Assembly: GCF_004137345.1 (NCBI RefSeq)
Contig: NZ_SDWV01000020.1
Coordinates: forward strand, 30,182-94,181
Source of the DNA: Nocardioides zhouii
GTDB taxonomy: Bacteria > Actinomycetota > Actinomycetes > Propionibacteriales > Nocardioidaceae
Direction of reading: 5' to 3'
Length of the DNA: 64,000 bases
Position 1 is the first letter of the stretch; each line of letters opens with the position of its first letter. The notes beneath the pieces were generated by a model. That model did no database searches. It was not told the DNA's origin and was given only the letters and a program-made list of their open reading frames with translations. This document shows positions 44,829-54,108 of the stretch, one piece after another. The translations under genes and the position numbers were made by a program.

Positions 44829-46682
44829 GTGCTGCGCCTGACAGGACTTCCCCTCCGTCGACTCGCCGGCCTTCTCGGGTTCCCGCCCGGGATGGGCGAG
44901 CTGATTGACAATCCGACCCGCAAACGGCTCGCCGTGTCCGTCGCGCTCTCGGCGGTCCTCGCGGCGCTCGACATGGTCGGGGTGCTAGCGATGCTGCCGA
45001 TGATGCAGTACGTCACGGGGCAGTCACTGGACGCCGGTGCCGTCGGATGGGTCAGCGACTTCTTGGGCGACCCCAGCCCACAAGTCCTCGTGATGAGCCT
45101 CGCTTTGATCATTTTTGGGGCATTCATCGTGAAGGACGTGGCGTCCCTCTTCGTGCGGCGTTGGCAGCTCCGGTTCATGGCCTCGCAGAACGTCTCCATC
45201 TCGACGGCGATGCTCGAGGGGTACCTCACTGCCCCATATGCGTGGCACCTGCGACAGAACACTGGCGACAAGATCTGGACGATCGGGGCCGCGGTCGGCT
45301 CCGGATACGCTGGCGGTCTCGGATCGGCTCTTGGGGTTCTCACCGAGCTCCTCACCATCAGCTTCATCTTCGGATCGCTGCTCGTCATCTCGCCGATGAC
45401 AACCATCGCTGCAGCGGCGTACTTCGGTCTGGCCGCCTTCGTGGTCCAGCGCGTGATTCGCCCGCGGATCCAGGCCGCCGGGGAGCGCAACCGGATCGCA
45501 TCCCAGGCCGTGTCGAAGTCGTCCCTCCAATCGCTGAACGCGGTCAAGGAAATCAAGCTACGCAAGGCGCACGCGCCGTTCGTAGAGGACTTTCGAAGCA
45601 AGGGTGCCGAAGGAGCCGAAGCGGGCGTGCGTGCCGCCATCCTGTCCTTGCTCCCCTCCTACTTCCTCGAGATTGCCTTCGTCCTCGGCATCGGAGTTCT
45701 TGCGGCGACCGCAACCACTGGGGCCAGCGCTGAGGAAGGGCTGGTCGTGCTGGGGCTCTTCGTGGCGGCTGGAGCTCGTGTGCTTCCGAGCTCGGTCCGC
45801 TTGATCACCGGATTGTCCGGGATCCGGTTCGCGTACGGGCCGCTGAAACACCTCATCATCGAGCACAGAGCCATGCGTGAGAGCCAGCTGCTTGAGGGCG
45901 CCCAGATAGTGACCACTGACGTGCCTCGCGGCTCGGTGTCCATCAGCGGGCTGCGTTTCTACTATGCCGATCGCCCCAATGTGGACGTGCTCGACGGCGT
46001 GAACCTCGAAATCCCACAAGGAACCTCCTTGGCCGTCGTAGGGACGAGCGGTGCTGGCAAGAGCACGCTCATCGACGTGCTCCTCGGCCTTCAGCGGCCA
46101 GGTGGGGGCACGGTCACGGCAGGCGGAGTCTCCGTGTTCGACAACCTGCCGGCGTGGCAGAAACAACTTGCCGTGGTTCCGCAGGAGGTGTCGCTCCTGG
46201 ATGTGAGCATTCGCGACAACATCATCTTCGACGAGCCGCTGGACGAGGCGCGGCTCTCCGATGTGATCCAGCGGGCCCAGCTGTCGGACCTGATAGCGGA
46301 CCTGCCCGAGGGGCTTGACACCGACGCCGGGGAGCGCGGGATGCGTCTGTCGGGGGGGCAGCGTCAGCGCATCGGCATCGCCCGCGCCCTCTACCGCAAC
46401 CCAGCCCTCCTCGTCCTCGACGAGGCAACCTCGGCCCTGGACAACCTGACAGAACGTCGAATCACGGAGACCATCACCGGTCTGCGAGGTCAGGTGTCAG
46501 TCGTCGTGGTCGCCCACCGGTTGTCGACTGTCAGGCAGTGCGACGCTCTCGCATTCATGGAGCAGGGCAAGGTCGTGGCCTACGGCACCTTCGAAAAGGT
46601 TCGAGCAACGAACGACCGATTCGCAGAACTGGTCTCGCTCGGGTCGCTGGTCATGGTCGACGAGTCTGCGTCGGGGGTCTGA
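44829..46682 (+). CDS. ABC transporter, PglK/MsbA-like lipid-linked oligosaccharide flippase
   Basis: A 617-residue fused membrane-ATPase half-transporter working as a homodimer. The six-helix region spans about 30-330. The ATPase has Walker [13 protein letters not shown]-loop [10 protein letters not shown], signature RLSGGQRQR, Walker [13 protein letters not shown] and H-loop [10 protein letters not shown], all canonical. PglK-type exporters flip undecaprenyl-linked glycans, and the place between two glycosyltransferase/FkbM units supports that over drug export. GTG 44829 is chosen; a longer in-frame reading from 44774 (MPDSSRE) would overlap the divergent promoter region. Codons are less GC-rich than in the surrounding genes. 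Confidence 0.88.
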   Translation: MLRLTGLPLRRLAGLLGFPPGMGELIDNPTRKRLAVSVALSAVLAALDMVGVLAMLPMMQYVTGQSLDAGAVGWVSDFLGDPSPQVLVMSLALIIFGAFIVKDVASLFVRRWQLRFMASQNVSISTAMLEGYLTAPYAWHLRQNTGDKIWTIGAAVGSGYAGGLGSALGVLTELLTISFIFGSLLVISPMTTIAAAAYFGLAAFVVQRVIRPRIQAAGERNRIASQAVSKSSLQSLNAVKEIKLRKAHAPFVEDFRSKGAEGAEAGVRAAILSLLPSYFLEIAFVLGIGVLAATATTGASAEEGLVVLGLFVAAGARVLPSSVRLITGLSGIRFAYGPLKHLIIEHRAMRESQLLEGAQIVTTDVPRGSVSISGLRFYYADRPNVDVLDGVNLEIPQGTSLAVVGTSGAGKSTLIDVLLGLQRPGGGTVTAGGVSVFDNLPAWQKQLAVVPQEVSLLDVSIRDNIIFDEPLDEARLSDVIQRAQLSDLIADLPEGLDTDAGERGMRLSGGQRQRIGIARALYRNPALLVLDEATSALDNLTERRITETITGLRGQVSVVVVAHRLSTVRQCDALAFMEQGKVVAYGTFEKVRATNDRFAELVSLGSLVMVDESASGV

Positions 46683-46711
46683 CACTTAGCGCGCGGGCGA
46701 CCTCGCGACCA

Positions 46712-47551
46712 TTAGTCCCGCCACGCATGCACATAGTCCCCATCCCACGTGTTCTCGCGACCATGCAGGCGCGTTCGGAAACCGTGATCGTGGAGCCAGG
46801 TCAGCACCTGCTCCCTGCTACGACCCCACTCGGTGCCCAGCCAGTCGTGGCACGCGATCGTCATGTGCCGCACGTGTGGCGCCATACGTTCCATCCCACG
46901 TATCGCGTCCTTCTCGGCGCCCTCAATGTTCATCTTGACCCAGTCCACCGTCGTGATCCCGTGGTCCTGGCACAGGTCGTCAAAGGTGGTCGCCGAAACG
47001 TCGACGCCGTCCGTCGCATCGGCATAGATGTTCGCTGCGATCCAGTTGTCTTCGTCGTCGGTGATCCTTACGGTGCCGACGCGGTCTGACAACGCGACCT
47101 GAACAGGGTGTACATGCTCCCACCCGTTGATCTCCACCATTTCCTGCAGGCGGCCGAACGGCCTTGGTGCGGCCTCGACGGCGAGGACCTTGCCGCGCTC
47201 GCCGACCATGGACGCGAGGAAGTACGTCTCGCCACCGTGGCCCGCGCCGACATCGATGACCGTATCGCCCGGCTTCGGTTGATACTCCGTCCAGAGCAGG
47301 TCTGGCATGTCGTAGTCGCCGTTGGTAGCCCACTCTTCGGGCGTGCTCCAACGTTTCCGATCGATGACGAGTCCGCCGGGCCATCGATGGATCCATGCCT
47401 GCCGGGTGGGTGACCAGCGCACGACGCTGAGATGTCTGTTGGCCGTTGTGTCCTTGAGCGATTTCGCCACGCCGATGATCGTGCGCGCGACGAGCTGGCT
47501 CACCCCTCCACGCTGATCGAGTCCGTCGACCATGTCCCATGCCCGCCCCAT
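46712..47551 (-). CDS. FkbM-family methyltransferase, paralogue 2
   Basis: A 279-residue SAM-dependent O-methyltransferase closely related to 41892-42740. It has the SAM loop VIDVGAGHGGETYFLASMVG, VLAVEAAPRPFGRLQEMV, the FkbM core WVKMNIEGAEKDAIRGMERM and MTIACHDWLGTEWGRSREQV. The substrate is probably a sugar hydroxyl of the local glycan. ATG 47551 lies 8 nt after TAGGGT. It is divergent from a GT2 gene. Confidence 0.88.
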   Translation of the reverse strand: MGRAWDMVDGLDQRGGVSQLVARTIIGVAKSLKDTTANRHLSVVRWSPTRQAWIHRWPGGLVIDRKRWSTPEEWATNGDYDMPDLLWTEYQPKPGDTVIDVGAGHGGETYFLASMVGERGKVLAVEAAPRPFGRLQEMVEINGWEHVHPVQVALSDRVGTVRITDDEDNWIAANIYADATDGVDVSATTFDDLCQDHGITTVDWVKMNIEGAEKDAIRGMERMAPHVRHMTIACHDWLGTEWGRSREQVLTWLHDHGFRTRLHGRENTWDGDYVHAWRD

Positions 47552-47559
47552 GCGCCCAG

Positions 47560-47565
47560 ACCCTA
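47560..47565 (-). promoter_or_regulatory. -10 box TAGGGT for FkbM paralogue 2
   Basis: Minus-strand TAGGGT ends 8 nt before ATG 47551. It forms a divergent pair with the TAGGCT at 47602-47607. Confidence 0.45.
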
Positions 47566-47601
47566 GTCGCTCGATGGAGACGACGGGCCTCCGATCTCAC
47601 C

Positions 47602-47607
47602 TAGGCT
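47602..47607 (+). promoter_or_regulatory. -10 box TAGGCT for leaderless gene 47614
   Basis: TAGGCT ends 6 nt before ATG 47614. Confidence 0.5.
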
Positions 47608-47613
47608 GGCCAG

Positions 47614-48447
47614 ATGACTAAGGTCTCGATCGTCATCCCCTGCTACAACGGCGGCGGCCTGGTGCAGGAAGCAGTAACGTCCGCACTCGCCCAGACTCAC
47701 CCGGCTGTCGAAGTACTCGTCGTTGACGATGGGTCGACCGATTCAACGACGCTCGAGACGCTCAAGCACATCGAGAAGGCCGGCCAGGCGCGCGTGATCC
47801 GGCAGGAGAACCAAGGGCTCTGCGCGGCGCGCAACCGCGGGATCGAGGAGTCGGCAGGCGCCTACATCCTCCCGTTGGATCACGACGACGAGATTTACCC
47901 TGACTACGCGGCGAAGGCCGTCGACGTCCTCGACTCCCGCGCCGAGGTGGGCATCGTCTACGGCCGGGCTGAGCGATTCGGAGCGACGACCGGCGATTGG
48001 TACTTGCCTGACTTCAGCATGGGCCGAATGCTGGCGACCAACCTCATCTATGCCACCGCGATGTTTCGCCGCGCTGATTGGGAGACGGTCGGCGGGTACT
48101 CGACCTACATGCAACACGGTTACGAGGACTATGACCTGTGGCTGAAGATCCTCGGTCTCGACCGTCAGGTGGTGCGACTGGACGAGGTCGTTTTCCGGTA
48201 CCGAAGCACCGAGGGCTCGATGATCAGCTCGATGTCGTACGAGCGCCAGATCGAATCATTTGCGCAGGCTTTCGCTCACAATTCTTCGTTATACCAACGA
48301 CACGCCAACGAGTTCTCCGAGCACCTGCTCGCCCAGCGAAACCTGTTGCATCACTTCAAGGGCCGCTACGGGCGCATCGAGAACGCGATATCTCGCCTGG
48401 GAGCAGTGCGACGTTCAGTGAGGCGTCGACTGGCTCAGAGACCCTGA
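47614..48447 (+). CDS. Glycosyltransferase family 2
   Basis: A 277-residue GT-A enzyme. VSIVIPCYNGGGLVQEAVTS and VEVLVVDDGSTDSTT begin the fold, LDHDDEI is the D-x-D-like metal motif, and YEDYDLWLKILGL supplies the catalytic-base ED motif. The C-terminal basic tail (SVRRRLAQR) may touch the membrane. It stands as a single-gene unit between divergent and convergent neighbours. The coding sequence is clearly more A/T-rich than the window average, as is the following gene. Confidence 0.9.
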   Translation: MTKVSIVIPCYNGGGLVQEAVTSALAQTHPAVEVLVVDDGSTDSTTLETLKHIEKAGQARVIRQENQGLCAARNRGIEESAGAYILPLDHDDEIYPDYAAKAVDVLDSRAEVGIVYGRAERFGATTGDWYLPDFSMGRMLATNLIYATAMFRRADWETVGGYSTYMQHGYEDYDLWLKILGLDRQVVRLDEVVFRYRSTEGSMISSMSYERQIESFAQAFAHNSSLYQRHANEFSEHLLAQRNLLHHFKGRYGRIENAISRLGAVRRSVRRRLAQRP

Positions 48448-48472
48448 ACAGGCGTCTACTATGACCGACGGC

Positions 48473-49462
48473 TCAGGCCCTGAGCCGATCGCGCGCGGCC
48501 CGAAGTAGAGCAGGCTCGCGCTTCACGCCTGCACGGAGCAGCAGTCGGCGCACCGTGAGGCCGGGCGTCGATCGTCCGCGGGCCGTGAGTGCCAGAGCGC
48601 GCCCGACCAGGTCTGGAGCAACGCCCGCGCTCCACAGTCGAATGGCGAGGACCGGCATGACCTCTCGAAGATGTTCATCGCCTGCTGCGGAGTAGCCATA
48701 GTTCTTCAACAAGATGTGCAAGCTGGCCGCTTGGTAGCGGGCATCATCACGGTGGAAGTGGGTCGACCCGAGCGATGATGTGAGGCCGCGGAACTCGACC
48801 AAGGGTTCTCTCACGCAGAGAATCTCCCCGTAGCGGGACAAGCGGAGCCACAGGTCGTGATCCTCGTAGAACAGGGCGTCGTCGTAGCACCCGACTGCGC
48901 GAACGGCTTCGGTGTTGAGCAGCACTGAGACGGCCGGGATCCAGTTGAACTTGAGCAGGTCGTCAAACAGGTCTCGTCCCTCCAGGGCGCCGATCTGCGA
49001 CCACTCTTGGATCTGGCTCCAGTCCTCGCCAGTCGAGGCTCCGTCTTCATCGATGACGTGCGCGTCGGAGTAGACCGCGGCTGCCGTCCCGCCACCTGCC
49101 ACCCAGCGATCAACCTGGAGCTCCAGGCGGTGAGGAAGCATCCGATCGTCCGCTGAAACATAGGCGTAGAGCGAAGTGTCGACAGTGGCCAGCGCGTCAT
49201 TGAGATTTCGACACAGACCCTGGTTTTCGGCACGCATCACTAGGTCGATGTCGGCGCCACCGTTCCTCGCAACCCACTCAGCGATGACCTCGGCGGACGA
49301 ATCAGTGGAAGCGTCATCGACAACGATGACGCGAGAGGGCGCGTAGGTCTGAGCACGGATCGAGTCGAGCGTCTCGGTCACGAACGAAGCATGGTTGTAG
49401 CTGACGACGATCACCGTTACTTCGGGTCCAGAGGTTACGTGGTCCCCGGCCCGCGCCGTCAC
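48473..49462 (-). CDS. Glycosyltransferase family 2
   Basis: A 329-residue GT-A enzyme. VTVIVVSYNHASFVTETLDS and VIVVDDASTDSSAEV begin the fold; VSADDRMLPHRL is the metal motif and YEDHDLWLRLSRYGE the base motif. A C-terminal extension of about 90 residues is helical and basic. GTG 49462 overlaps the stop of the capsule-type transferase gene (GTGA), so the two are coupled. Longer readings upstream fall in that gene. Confidence 0.9.
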   Translation of the reverse strand: MTARAGDHVTSGPEVTVIVVSYNHASFVTETLDSIRAQTYAPSRVIVVDDASTDSSAEVIAEWVARNGGADIDLVMRAENQGLCRNLNDALATVDTSLYAYVSADDRMLPHRLELQVDRWVAGGGTAAAVYSDAHVIDEDGASTGEDWSQIQEWSQIGALEGRDLFDDLLKFNWIPAVSVLLNTEAVRAVGCYDDALFYEDHDLWLRLSRYGEILCVREPLVEFRGLTSSLGSTHFHRDDARYQAASLHILLKNYGYSAAGDEHLREVMPVLAIRLWSAGVAPDLVGRALALTARGRSTPGLTVRRLLLRAGVKREPALLRAARDRLRA

Positions 49463-50361
49463 CGGTGGTCGTCCAGGTGCGGGAGCAAGGCGGCGTCCTG
49501 GGCGATGTGTCGCAGGTACTTCAGCTGCAGCGGGTGGAAGACGTCCGAGCCCAGCTCGATCCAGGCGATCGGATAGCCCTGGTTGTCGCCCCAAGTGCTG
49601 CCGGGCGTGATCGCGATCTCGTCCGCGTAGTAGTCGAGCCGTCGGTCGAGCTCACGCAACCACTCCGCCGTGAAGGGCGTGCCGGGACGCACGAAGTAGG
49701 TCGCGCACCCGATGAGCGAGGCGAAGTGACGCCGGATGTCGGGGCCGAGCCTTGCATCGCGCCCCCCGCAGCTGGACGAGCTCACCTCGGGATAGCCGAT
49801 CAACCACAACTCGGGGGTGGAGTTGAGCCGCTCGAGCCCCGCTCGCCAGCAGTGGTCCGTCTGCTTGACGTCCGAGTAGCCCCCTCCGTGGTGGTGCATG
49901 AAATAGGCACGGAGATAGTCAGACCGATGGTTGAGCGACAGGTTCTCGTAGGCCGGGTGCAGGGGATGCCCCTCCACGACGAAGTCGGGAAGGTTGTCGG
50001 GGGTCACCACCACCACGTCGAGGTCCGGGTTGTGACTCCGGATCGAGCTGACCCCCAGCTCCCGCGCGGGTGTCAGGGGGTTCGACCCCGTCCAGAAGAG
50101 GTAGACGTGGCGTGGTGCCGTGAGCGTCGTCCGGGTCCCCTCCGGAGGGTCGCGGTGCAGGAAGTACATCCGGGGCATGTTCCCCCACCGGTCGCGGTGC
50201 TTCTCGGTGTCGAGCTCGTAGGGAAAGCGCCTGTCGTACGCCGTAAAGGCGACGTCCTTGGCCTTGATGTACTGGACGCGACCCTTCTTCTTCGCCACGA
50301 AGACTGCGTGCTTGACCCGGCGGGCATATCGAAGAGCGTCCACAGCCAGATCACAGCACAT
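49459..50361 (-). CDS. Capsular polysaccharide synthesis-type glycosyltransferase (Caps_synth / GT32-like)
   Basis: A 300-residue protein. VYLFWTGSNPLTPARELGV is the W-x-G start of this superfamily, and HRSDYLRAYFMHHHGGGYSD matches the D/S-x3-R-x-x-x-x-x-x-GG-Y-x-D motif, in which the usual DxD is replaced by SDVKQ. Later LDYYADEIAITPGSTWGDNQ is also typical. Galactose or mannose transfer in capsule synthesis is the family expectation. ATG 50361 is a tentative start. Confidence 0.82.
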   Translation of the reverse strand: MCCDLAVDALRYARRVKHAVFVAKKKGRVQYIKAKDVAFTAYDRRFPYELDTEKHRDRWGNMPRMYFLHRDPPEGTRTTLTAPRHVYLFWTGSNPLTPARELGVSSIRSHNPDLDVVVVTPDNLPDFVVEGHPLHPAYENLSLNHRSDYLRAYFMHHHGGGYSDVKQTDHCWRAGLERLNSTPELWLIGYPEVSSSSCGGRDARLGPDIRRHFASLIGCATYFVRPGTPFTAEWLRELDRRLDYYADEIAITPGSTWGDNQGYPIAWIELGSDVFHPLQLKYLRHIAQDAALLPHLDDHR

Positions 50362-50418
50362 ATTCGTGCGGGGGCAGGAGTCCCGCCGGTTCTCGGCCGT
50401 CTGGTGCCCCACGTGTCC

Positions 50419-50424
50419 TAGGCT
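50419..50424 (+). promoter_or_regulatory. -10 box TAGGCT for leaderless gene 50431
   Basis: TAGGCT ends 6 nt before GTG 50431. Confidence 0.5.
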
Positions 50425-50430
50425 TCACGG

Positions 50431-51300
50431 GTGACCTCGCCCCGCTGCTCCGTGGTCATCCCGACGTACAACGGTGCCCACGTCATCGGCGAACAGCTAG
50501 CAGCACTCTGCGAGCAGGACGGCGCGCCACCTTTCGAGGTGGTGGTCGCCGACAACGGGTCCACGGACGACCTCGCCGGGGTCGTCACGTCGTGGCAGGA
50601 ACGTCTCGCAGGGCTTCGACGGGTGGACGCCTCCCGCGCCCAAGGGGTGTCGGTGGCACGCAACGTCGGCATCGACCACGCCACCAGCGACCTGATCCTC
50701 ATCTGCGACGCGGACGACCGGGTCTCACCCGGCTGGGTCGCCGCGATGACGTCGGCCCTCGCCGACCATCCGCTTGTGAGCGGCCCCGTCGAGACCGCCC
50801 TGCTGTCGGGTCGCTCGGCCAGCTGGGTGCCCATCGAGCAACGCACGACGCAACTCTTCGAGACGTGGGAGGGCAGGTCGTACGGCATCGGCTGCAACCT
50901 AGGCCTGAGGCGCGAGGTATGGGAGCAGGTCGGTGGATTCGACGAGCACTATCCGGCCGGGGGCGAGGAGATCGACTTCGCTTGGCGCGCGGGCGACCTG
51001 GGCTACGAATTCGCCTACGTGGCAGGCGGCCTCATCCACTACCGCATCCGCACTGACCTGCGCGGGGTGTTGCGCCAGCAGTACAACTCCGGGCGCGGCA
51101 CGGCCATGCTCTACGCCAGGTTCCGGCCGACCGAGGTGGTGCCCAAGTCCACCCTGCGCCGGATCCACCACGAGCTGCTGCTGCTCAAGCGCTTCCCATG
51201 GCGTGGTGGACGCAACCAGCGGCGGATGTGGCTGACTCTGATGGCCTTCGAGGCAGGCAAGTTGGTCGAGGCCCGTCGACAAGGCGTCTCAGCCCCGTAG
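50431..51300 (+). CDS. Glycosyltransferase family 2
   Basis: A 289-residue GT-A enzyme. CSVVIPTYNGAHVIGEQLAA, FEVVVADNGSTDDLAG, the D-x-D in LICDADDRV and GGFDEHYPAGGEEIDFAWRA are the family landmarks. The C-terminal segment HYRIRTDLRGVLRQQYNSGR is shared with the GT2 protein at 55681-56589 only in layout. GTG 50431 fits a leaderless mRNA. It overlaps the convergent methyltransferase by 12 bp. Confidence 0.9.
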   Translation: MTSPRCSVVIPTYNGAHVIGEQLAALCEQDGAPPFEVVVADNGSTDDLAGVVTSWQERLAGLRRVDASRAQGVSVARNVGIDHATSDLILICDADDRVSPGWVAAMTSALADHPLVSGPVETALLSGRSASWVPIEQRTTQLFETWEGRSYGIGCNLGLRREVWEQVGGFDEHYPAGGEEIDFAWRAGDLGYEFAYVAGGLIHYRIRTDLRGVLRQQYNSGRGTAMLYARFRPTEVVPKSTLRRIHHELLLLKRFPWRGGRNQRRMWLTLMAFEAGKLVEARRQGVSAP

Positions 51301-52074
51301 TCGCCGCAGCTTGCGCACCGCGCGTTCGCGCAAGCCGTTCCTCAGCGGCAAGGCTGTCGTGCGCTCGGCCTCCCACCACAGACGCACGATGTCGTTCCCG
51401 GCAACCGATTGCACCTCGTGCTTCCAGCGAGATGCACCAACCCATTCCTGCACGGCGTCGAACCATGGCTGCGGATCGCCGAACGTGGCATAGAGCTTGA
51501 CCGGTGTTACGGCGAACGGACGCAGTCCTTCTGCGGTGCTCCGCCAGACTGCCGCGGAGACTCCGGGGGTGTGCTCGGTCCGGTAGTCATCAAAGACCAC
51601 CACGCCGTCTGGCTTCAACAGGGTTCGCGCCGCGTCGATGTCTTCCACGACATTGTCGTAGAGGTGACCGGCATCGACATGGACGAAACGGTGGGTGCCA
51701 CGTCTGGCGTGGTCCACGACCGACGCCGAGAGACCGACCACGACGTCCGGAAGCTCTCCGTGGACTCGACGGTAGTTCTGCTCGAAGTCCTCTCGTGTCA
51801 ACCCGAGATACTGGTCGGCGTTCTCGGCACGGTTGGCCTCCTCACCTGCTTCGGAGCCGAACAGGTCAATGACTGTGAAGCGCTCATCCGGTGCAAGGCT
51901 GCTCCCGATCAGGACCGCACTCTTGCCTAGGTAAGCCCCCAGCTCAGCGAGGTCGCCGCCTGCCTCGGCTGTGCGCTCCAGCAGCAGGCGGAACATGTCG
52001 ACGTCGTACTCCTGAAACCAACCAGGAATCGCTTCGATCTGGGCATTGGAGACAGACTTGGGCACGGACGTCAT
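51289..52074 (-). CDS. Class I SAM-dependent methyltransferase (TylF/macrocin OMT-like)
   Basis: A 261-residue methyltransferase. DLAELGAYLGKSAVLIGSSL is the SAM-binding loop, FTVIDLFGS the acidic loop after strand 2, and FVHVDAGHLYDNVVEDIDAA plus GVVVFDDYRTEHTPGV carry the metal and substrate Asp residues of the TylF/rhamnosyl-methyltransferase group. Sugar O-methylation is likely in this setting. ATG 52074 is used; the frame stays open upstream, but residues there are unlike the family. Confidence 0.83.
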   Translation of the reverse strand: MTSVPKSVSNAQIEAIPGWFQEYDVDMFRLLLERTAEAGGDLAELGAYLGKSAVLIGSSLAPDERFTVIDLFGSEAGEEANRAENADQYLGLTREDFEQNYRRVHGELPDVVVGLSASVVDHARRGTHRFVHVDAGHLYDNVVEDIDAARTLLKPDGVVVFDDYRTEHTPGVSAAVWRSTAEGLRPFAVTPVKLYATFGDPQPWFDAVQEWVGASRWKHEVQSVAGNDIVRLWWEAERTTALPLRNGLRERAVRKLRRLRG

Positions 52075-52126
52075 GTTCGCACGCCGACTGCGCGCGATGC
52101 CCGAGTCCGGCGCCGCCTCGCCCTGC

Positions 52127-52162
52127 CCGCTCACTAGATTTCCACCCGTGACGATGACGCGG
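52127..52162. repeat. Direct repeat copy A: promoter and start region duplicated from 54109-54144
   Basis: 36 bp identical in 34 positions to 54109-54144, covering the -10 box (TAGATT at 52135-52140), a 7-nt spacer and GTGACGATGACGCGG. Here the start leads into a 67-codon frame with no recognisable protein. The 242-bp gap 52075-52316 otherwise holds nothing convincing. Confidence 0.75.
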
Positions 52163-52316
52163 GCAGCCGCAGGGCCTATTGGCGAAGCGCCTCGCCAGCG
52201 CGCCGGTCCTGCAACAGCTCGGCCCGGGGTCATCGCGGTTCGCGGCCATCCGGCCAGTGTGGGGGCGCCCAGGCACGACGAAAGGCCGCTCACCCCTTCT
52301 GCGGGAAGACGGGCGC

Positions 52317-53894
52317 TCAGAGCTGGTCATGGGAGCGGATCCGGCGCCTGACGATTGCGTTGGCAATCGCGGCGAGGGTCAGCGAAGCGAGCACGAGCAC
52401 GTAGGGCAGGAACAGGAAGACGTAGCGAGCTCGCGCCTCGAAGAGCAGCAGGAACGCACCGAGCATCAGCAGGGTGAGTCGTGCCATCGTCGGCGTCGCA
52501 GCCATGAGCGATGCTCGGCGGGTGAAGGCGGCGCCGGCGACGAGGAGCAGCACGATGAGCCAGGTTCCTTGCCAGACCGCGTACGTGACGTCGTACTGGG
52601 ACCCGTAGAGACCGAACCACTGCTGGATCCTGGTACTGGCCGGGTCCGTGGCGAACCACGGTGCCGGCTGCTCGGGCAGCGTGCCTTCGCCCCAGGCGAA
52701 AAACGACCCGTCACCCCACGTCCAGGTGGCCTTGCGCTCGAGGAAGGTCAGGTAGCCGACCGGACCCATCTCTGCGACTCGGTCGGCGTACAGCTCGACG
52801 TTGCGTGCTGACCTGTCGTCGGCGTCCATGGCTCGCGTCTCGATGACGTCCGCGCCGGAGAACCCGCCGTAGTAGTCGTTGTGGACGCCGGGACCTTGCT
52901 GGGCGCCCATCTTGAGGAAGTGGGTGACGGTGAGCTGTTCCTGCGTCGCTTCGGGTGACGGGGGCAGGCCGAGCGCGTCAACAAAGCTCGACACGAGCAG
53001 GGTCGTGACGGCCGCACCGACGGCGGTGGCAGCTGCGCACGCCAGAACAAGGCGCCACGAGGTCCGTACCGCTGCGGCTCCAAGCAGGAGGGCTACGGCG
53101 GCGGCAGCGAGGAGCGGGAAGATGGCGGTGGGCTTGAGGGAGTAACCGGCGATGGCCGCGACCCCCATGGCCGCCCACAGTGAGGCGCGGGCGGCGGTCC
53201 CTCGCGTGTCGCGTTCAATGCTGAACAGCCACAGCACGACAGCCGCGAACGGCATCGTCAGGGTGTCGGAGTAGACCGACGTGACCCACGGCGACAGGCC
53301 GATGAAGACCGCGCAGAGCGCGAGGGTGAGGTACGCCGCGGCGGGACCGCCGATGCGTCGTGCTGCGAGGTAGGCCAGGCCGATGGCGCCAACCATGGCG
53401 AGCGAGTTCAGTGCGATCCCGGCTGGCCACACGTCGCCCAGGCCGGCCGCCAGCGCGAGGTCATCCCACCCGTGGAGGATCGCGATGATGAGCGCGTTGT
53501 TGGGGTAGAGGCCCAGGTAGACCTCGTGCTCCGTGGTGGTGGTTCCGCGGGCCATGGCCTCGGAGATCTCGGCGACCACCGAGGCATCCCATCCAGCCTG
53601 CATCCGGATCGCTGGCGCGATCGTGAGCTGGACGCACGCCATGACCGCCAGCGAGCCGAGTACAAGACCGCGTCGGACCCATGGCCGTGCCTCGAGCACG
53701 GATCTCGCTCGCGCCGCGCCCAGTGCCAGTGCGACCAGCACCGCGACCGCGGCCACTGCAGCTAACAGCACGGTCGACGGGTCGTAGTCGTACGGGCCGT
53801 AGAGGGGGGCCGTCGCAGTGCGTCCGACAACGATGAGCAGCACGATGCCGAGGATGAGAGCGACGCCGCGGTGCAGCGTGGGTCTGCTGATCAC
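52317..53894 (-). CDS. Multi-pass membrane protein, GT-C glycosyltransferase-like
   Basis: A 525-residue protein with about 11-12 membrane segments and a soluble insertion between about residues 305 and 410. The first loop has MQAGWDASVVAEISEAMARG, an acidic Asp in the position where GT-C enzymes bind polyprenyl-phosphate sugars. YLGLYPNNALIIAIL, LSPWVTSVYSDTLTMPFAAV and YSLKPTAIFPLLAA resemble GT39/ArnT-like proteins. Donor and acceptor are unknown. GTG 53894 has AAGGG 7 nt upstream. Confidence 0.78.
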   Translation of the reverse strand: MISRPTLHRGVALILGIVLLIVVGRTATAPLYGPYDYDPSTVLLAAVAAVAVLVALALGAARARSVLEARPWVRRGLVLGSLAVMACVQLTIAPAIRMQAGWDASVVAEISEAMARGTTTTEHEVYLGLYPNNALIIAILHGWDDLALAAGLGDVWPAGIALNSLAMVGAIGLAYLAARRIGGPAAAYLTLALCAVFIGLSPWVTSVYSDTLTMPFAAVVLWLFSIERDTRGTAARASLWAAMGVAAIAGYSLKPTAIFPLLAAAAVALLLGAAAVRTSWRLVLACAAATAVGAAVTTLLVSSFVDALGLPPSPEATQEQLTVTHFLKMGAQQGPGVHNDYYGGFSGADVIETRAMDADDRSARNVELYADRVAEMGPVGYLTFLERKATWTWGDGSFFAWGEGTLPEQPAPWFATDPASTRIQQWFGLYGSQYDVTYAVWQGTWLIVLLLVAGAAFTRRASLMAATPTMARLTLLMLGAFLLLFEARARYVFLFLPYVLVLASLTLAAIANAIVRRRIRSHDQL

Positions 53895-53947
53895 GGAGGT
53901 GCCCTTGTCGGCGTGAGGTTACTGGCCGGAGGAACGGTACCCCGTTG

Positions 53948-54090
53948 TCAGGCGAGCGAGGCCAGCCACGCCTTGACGGGTATGGCCATCTGCGGCGTGC
54001 CGAGGCCGGACGGGTGGACGCCGTCGCCACCCACCTGCCGTTGAATGCTGATACGAGATCGACGCGTCCTACTTGGCCCAGGGAGCGCTG
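53948..54090 (-). pseudogene. Remnant of an SGNH/GDSL hydrolase, frameshifted C-terminus
   Basis: In the minus strand one frame reads LGQVGRVDLVSAFNGR and the next, after a one-base shift near 54025, reads VGGDGVHPSGLGTPQMAIPV and ends KAWLASLA-stop at 53948. The DGVHPS-x-x-G block is the catalytic Asp-His motif at the end of SGNH hydrolases. Only the last 45 or so codons remain. This suggests loss of an acyl-esterase gene at a recombination junction next to the duplicated promoter. Confidence 0.6.
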
Positions 54091-54108
54091 CCGAGCCGAC
54101 CTGCCTGT

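Noticed and set aside
52148..52351. A 67-codon frame starting at the duplicated promoter copy A
   Set aside because: No recognisable protein, and it overlaps the end of the membrane glycosyltransferase gene; treated as a duplication scar.
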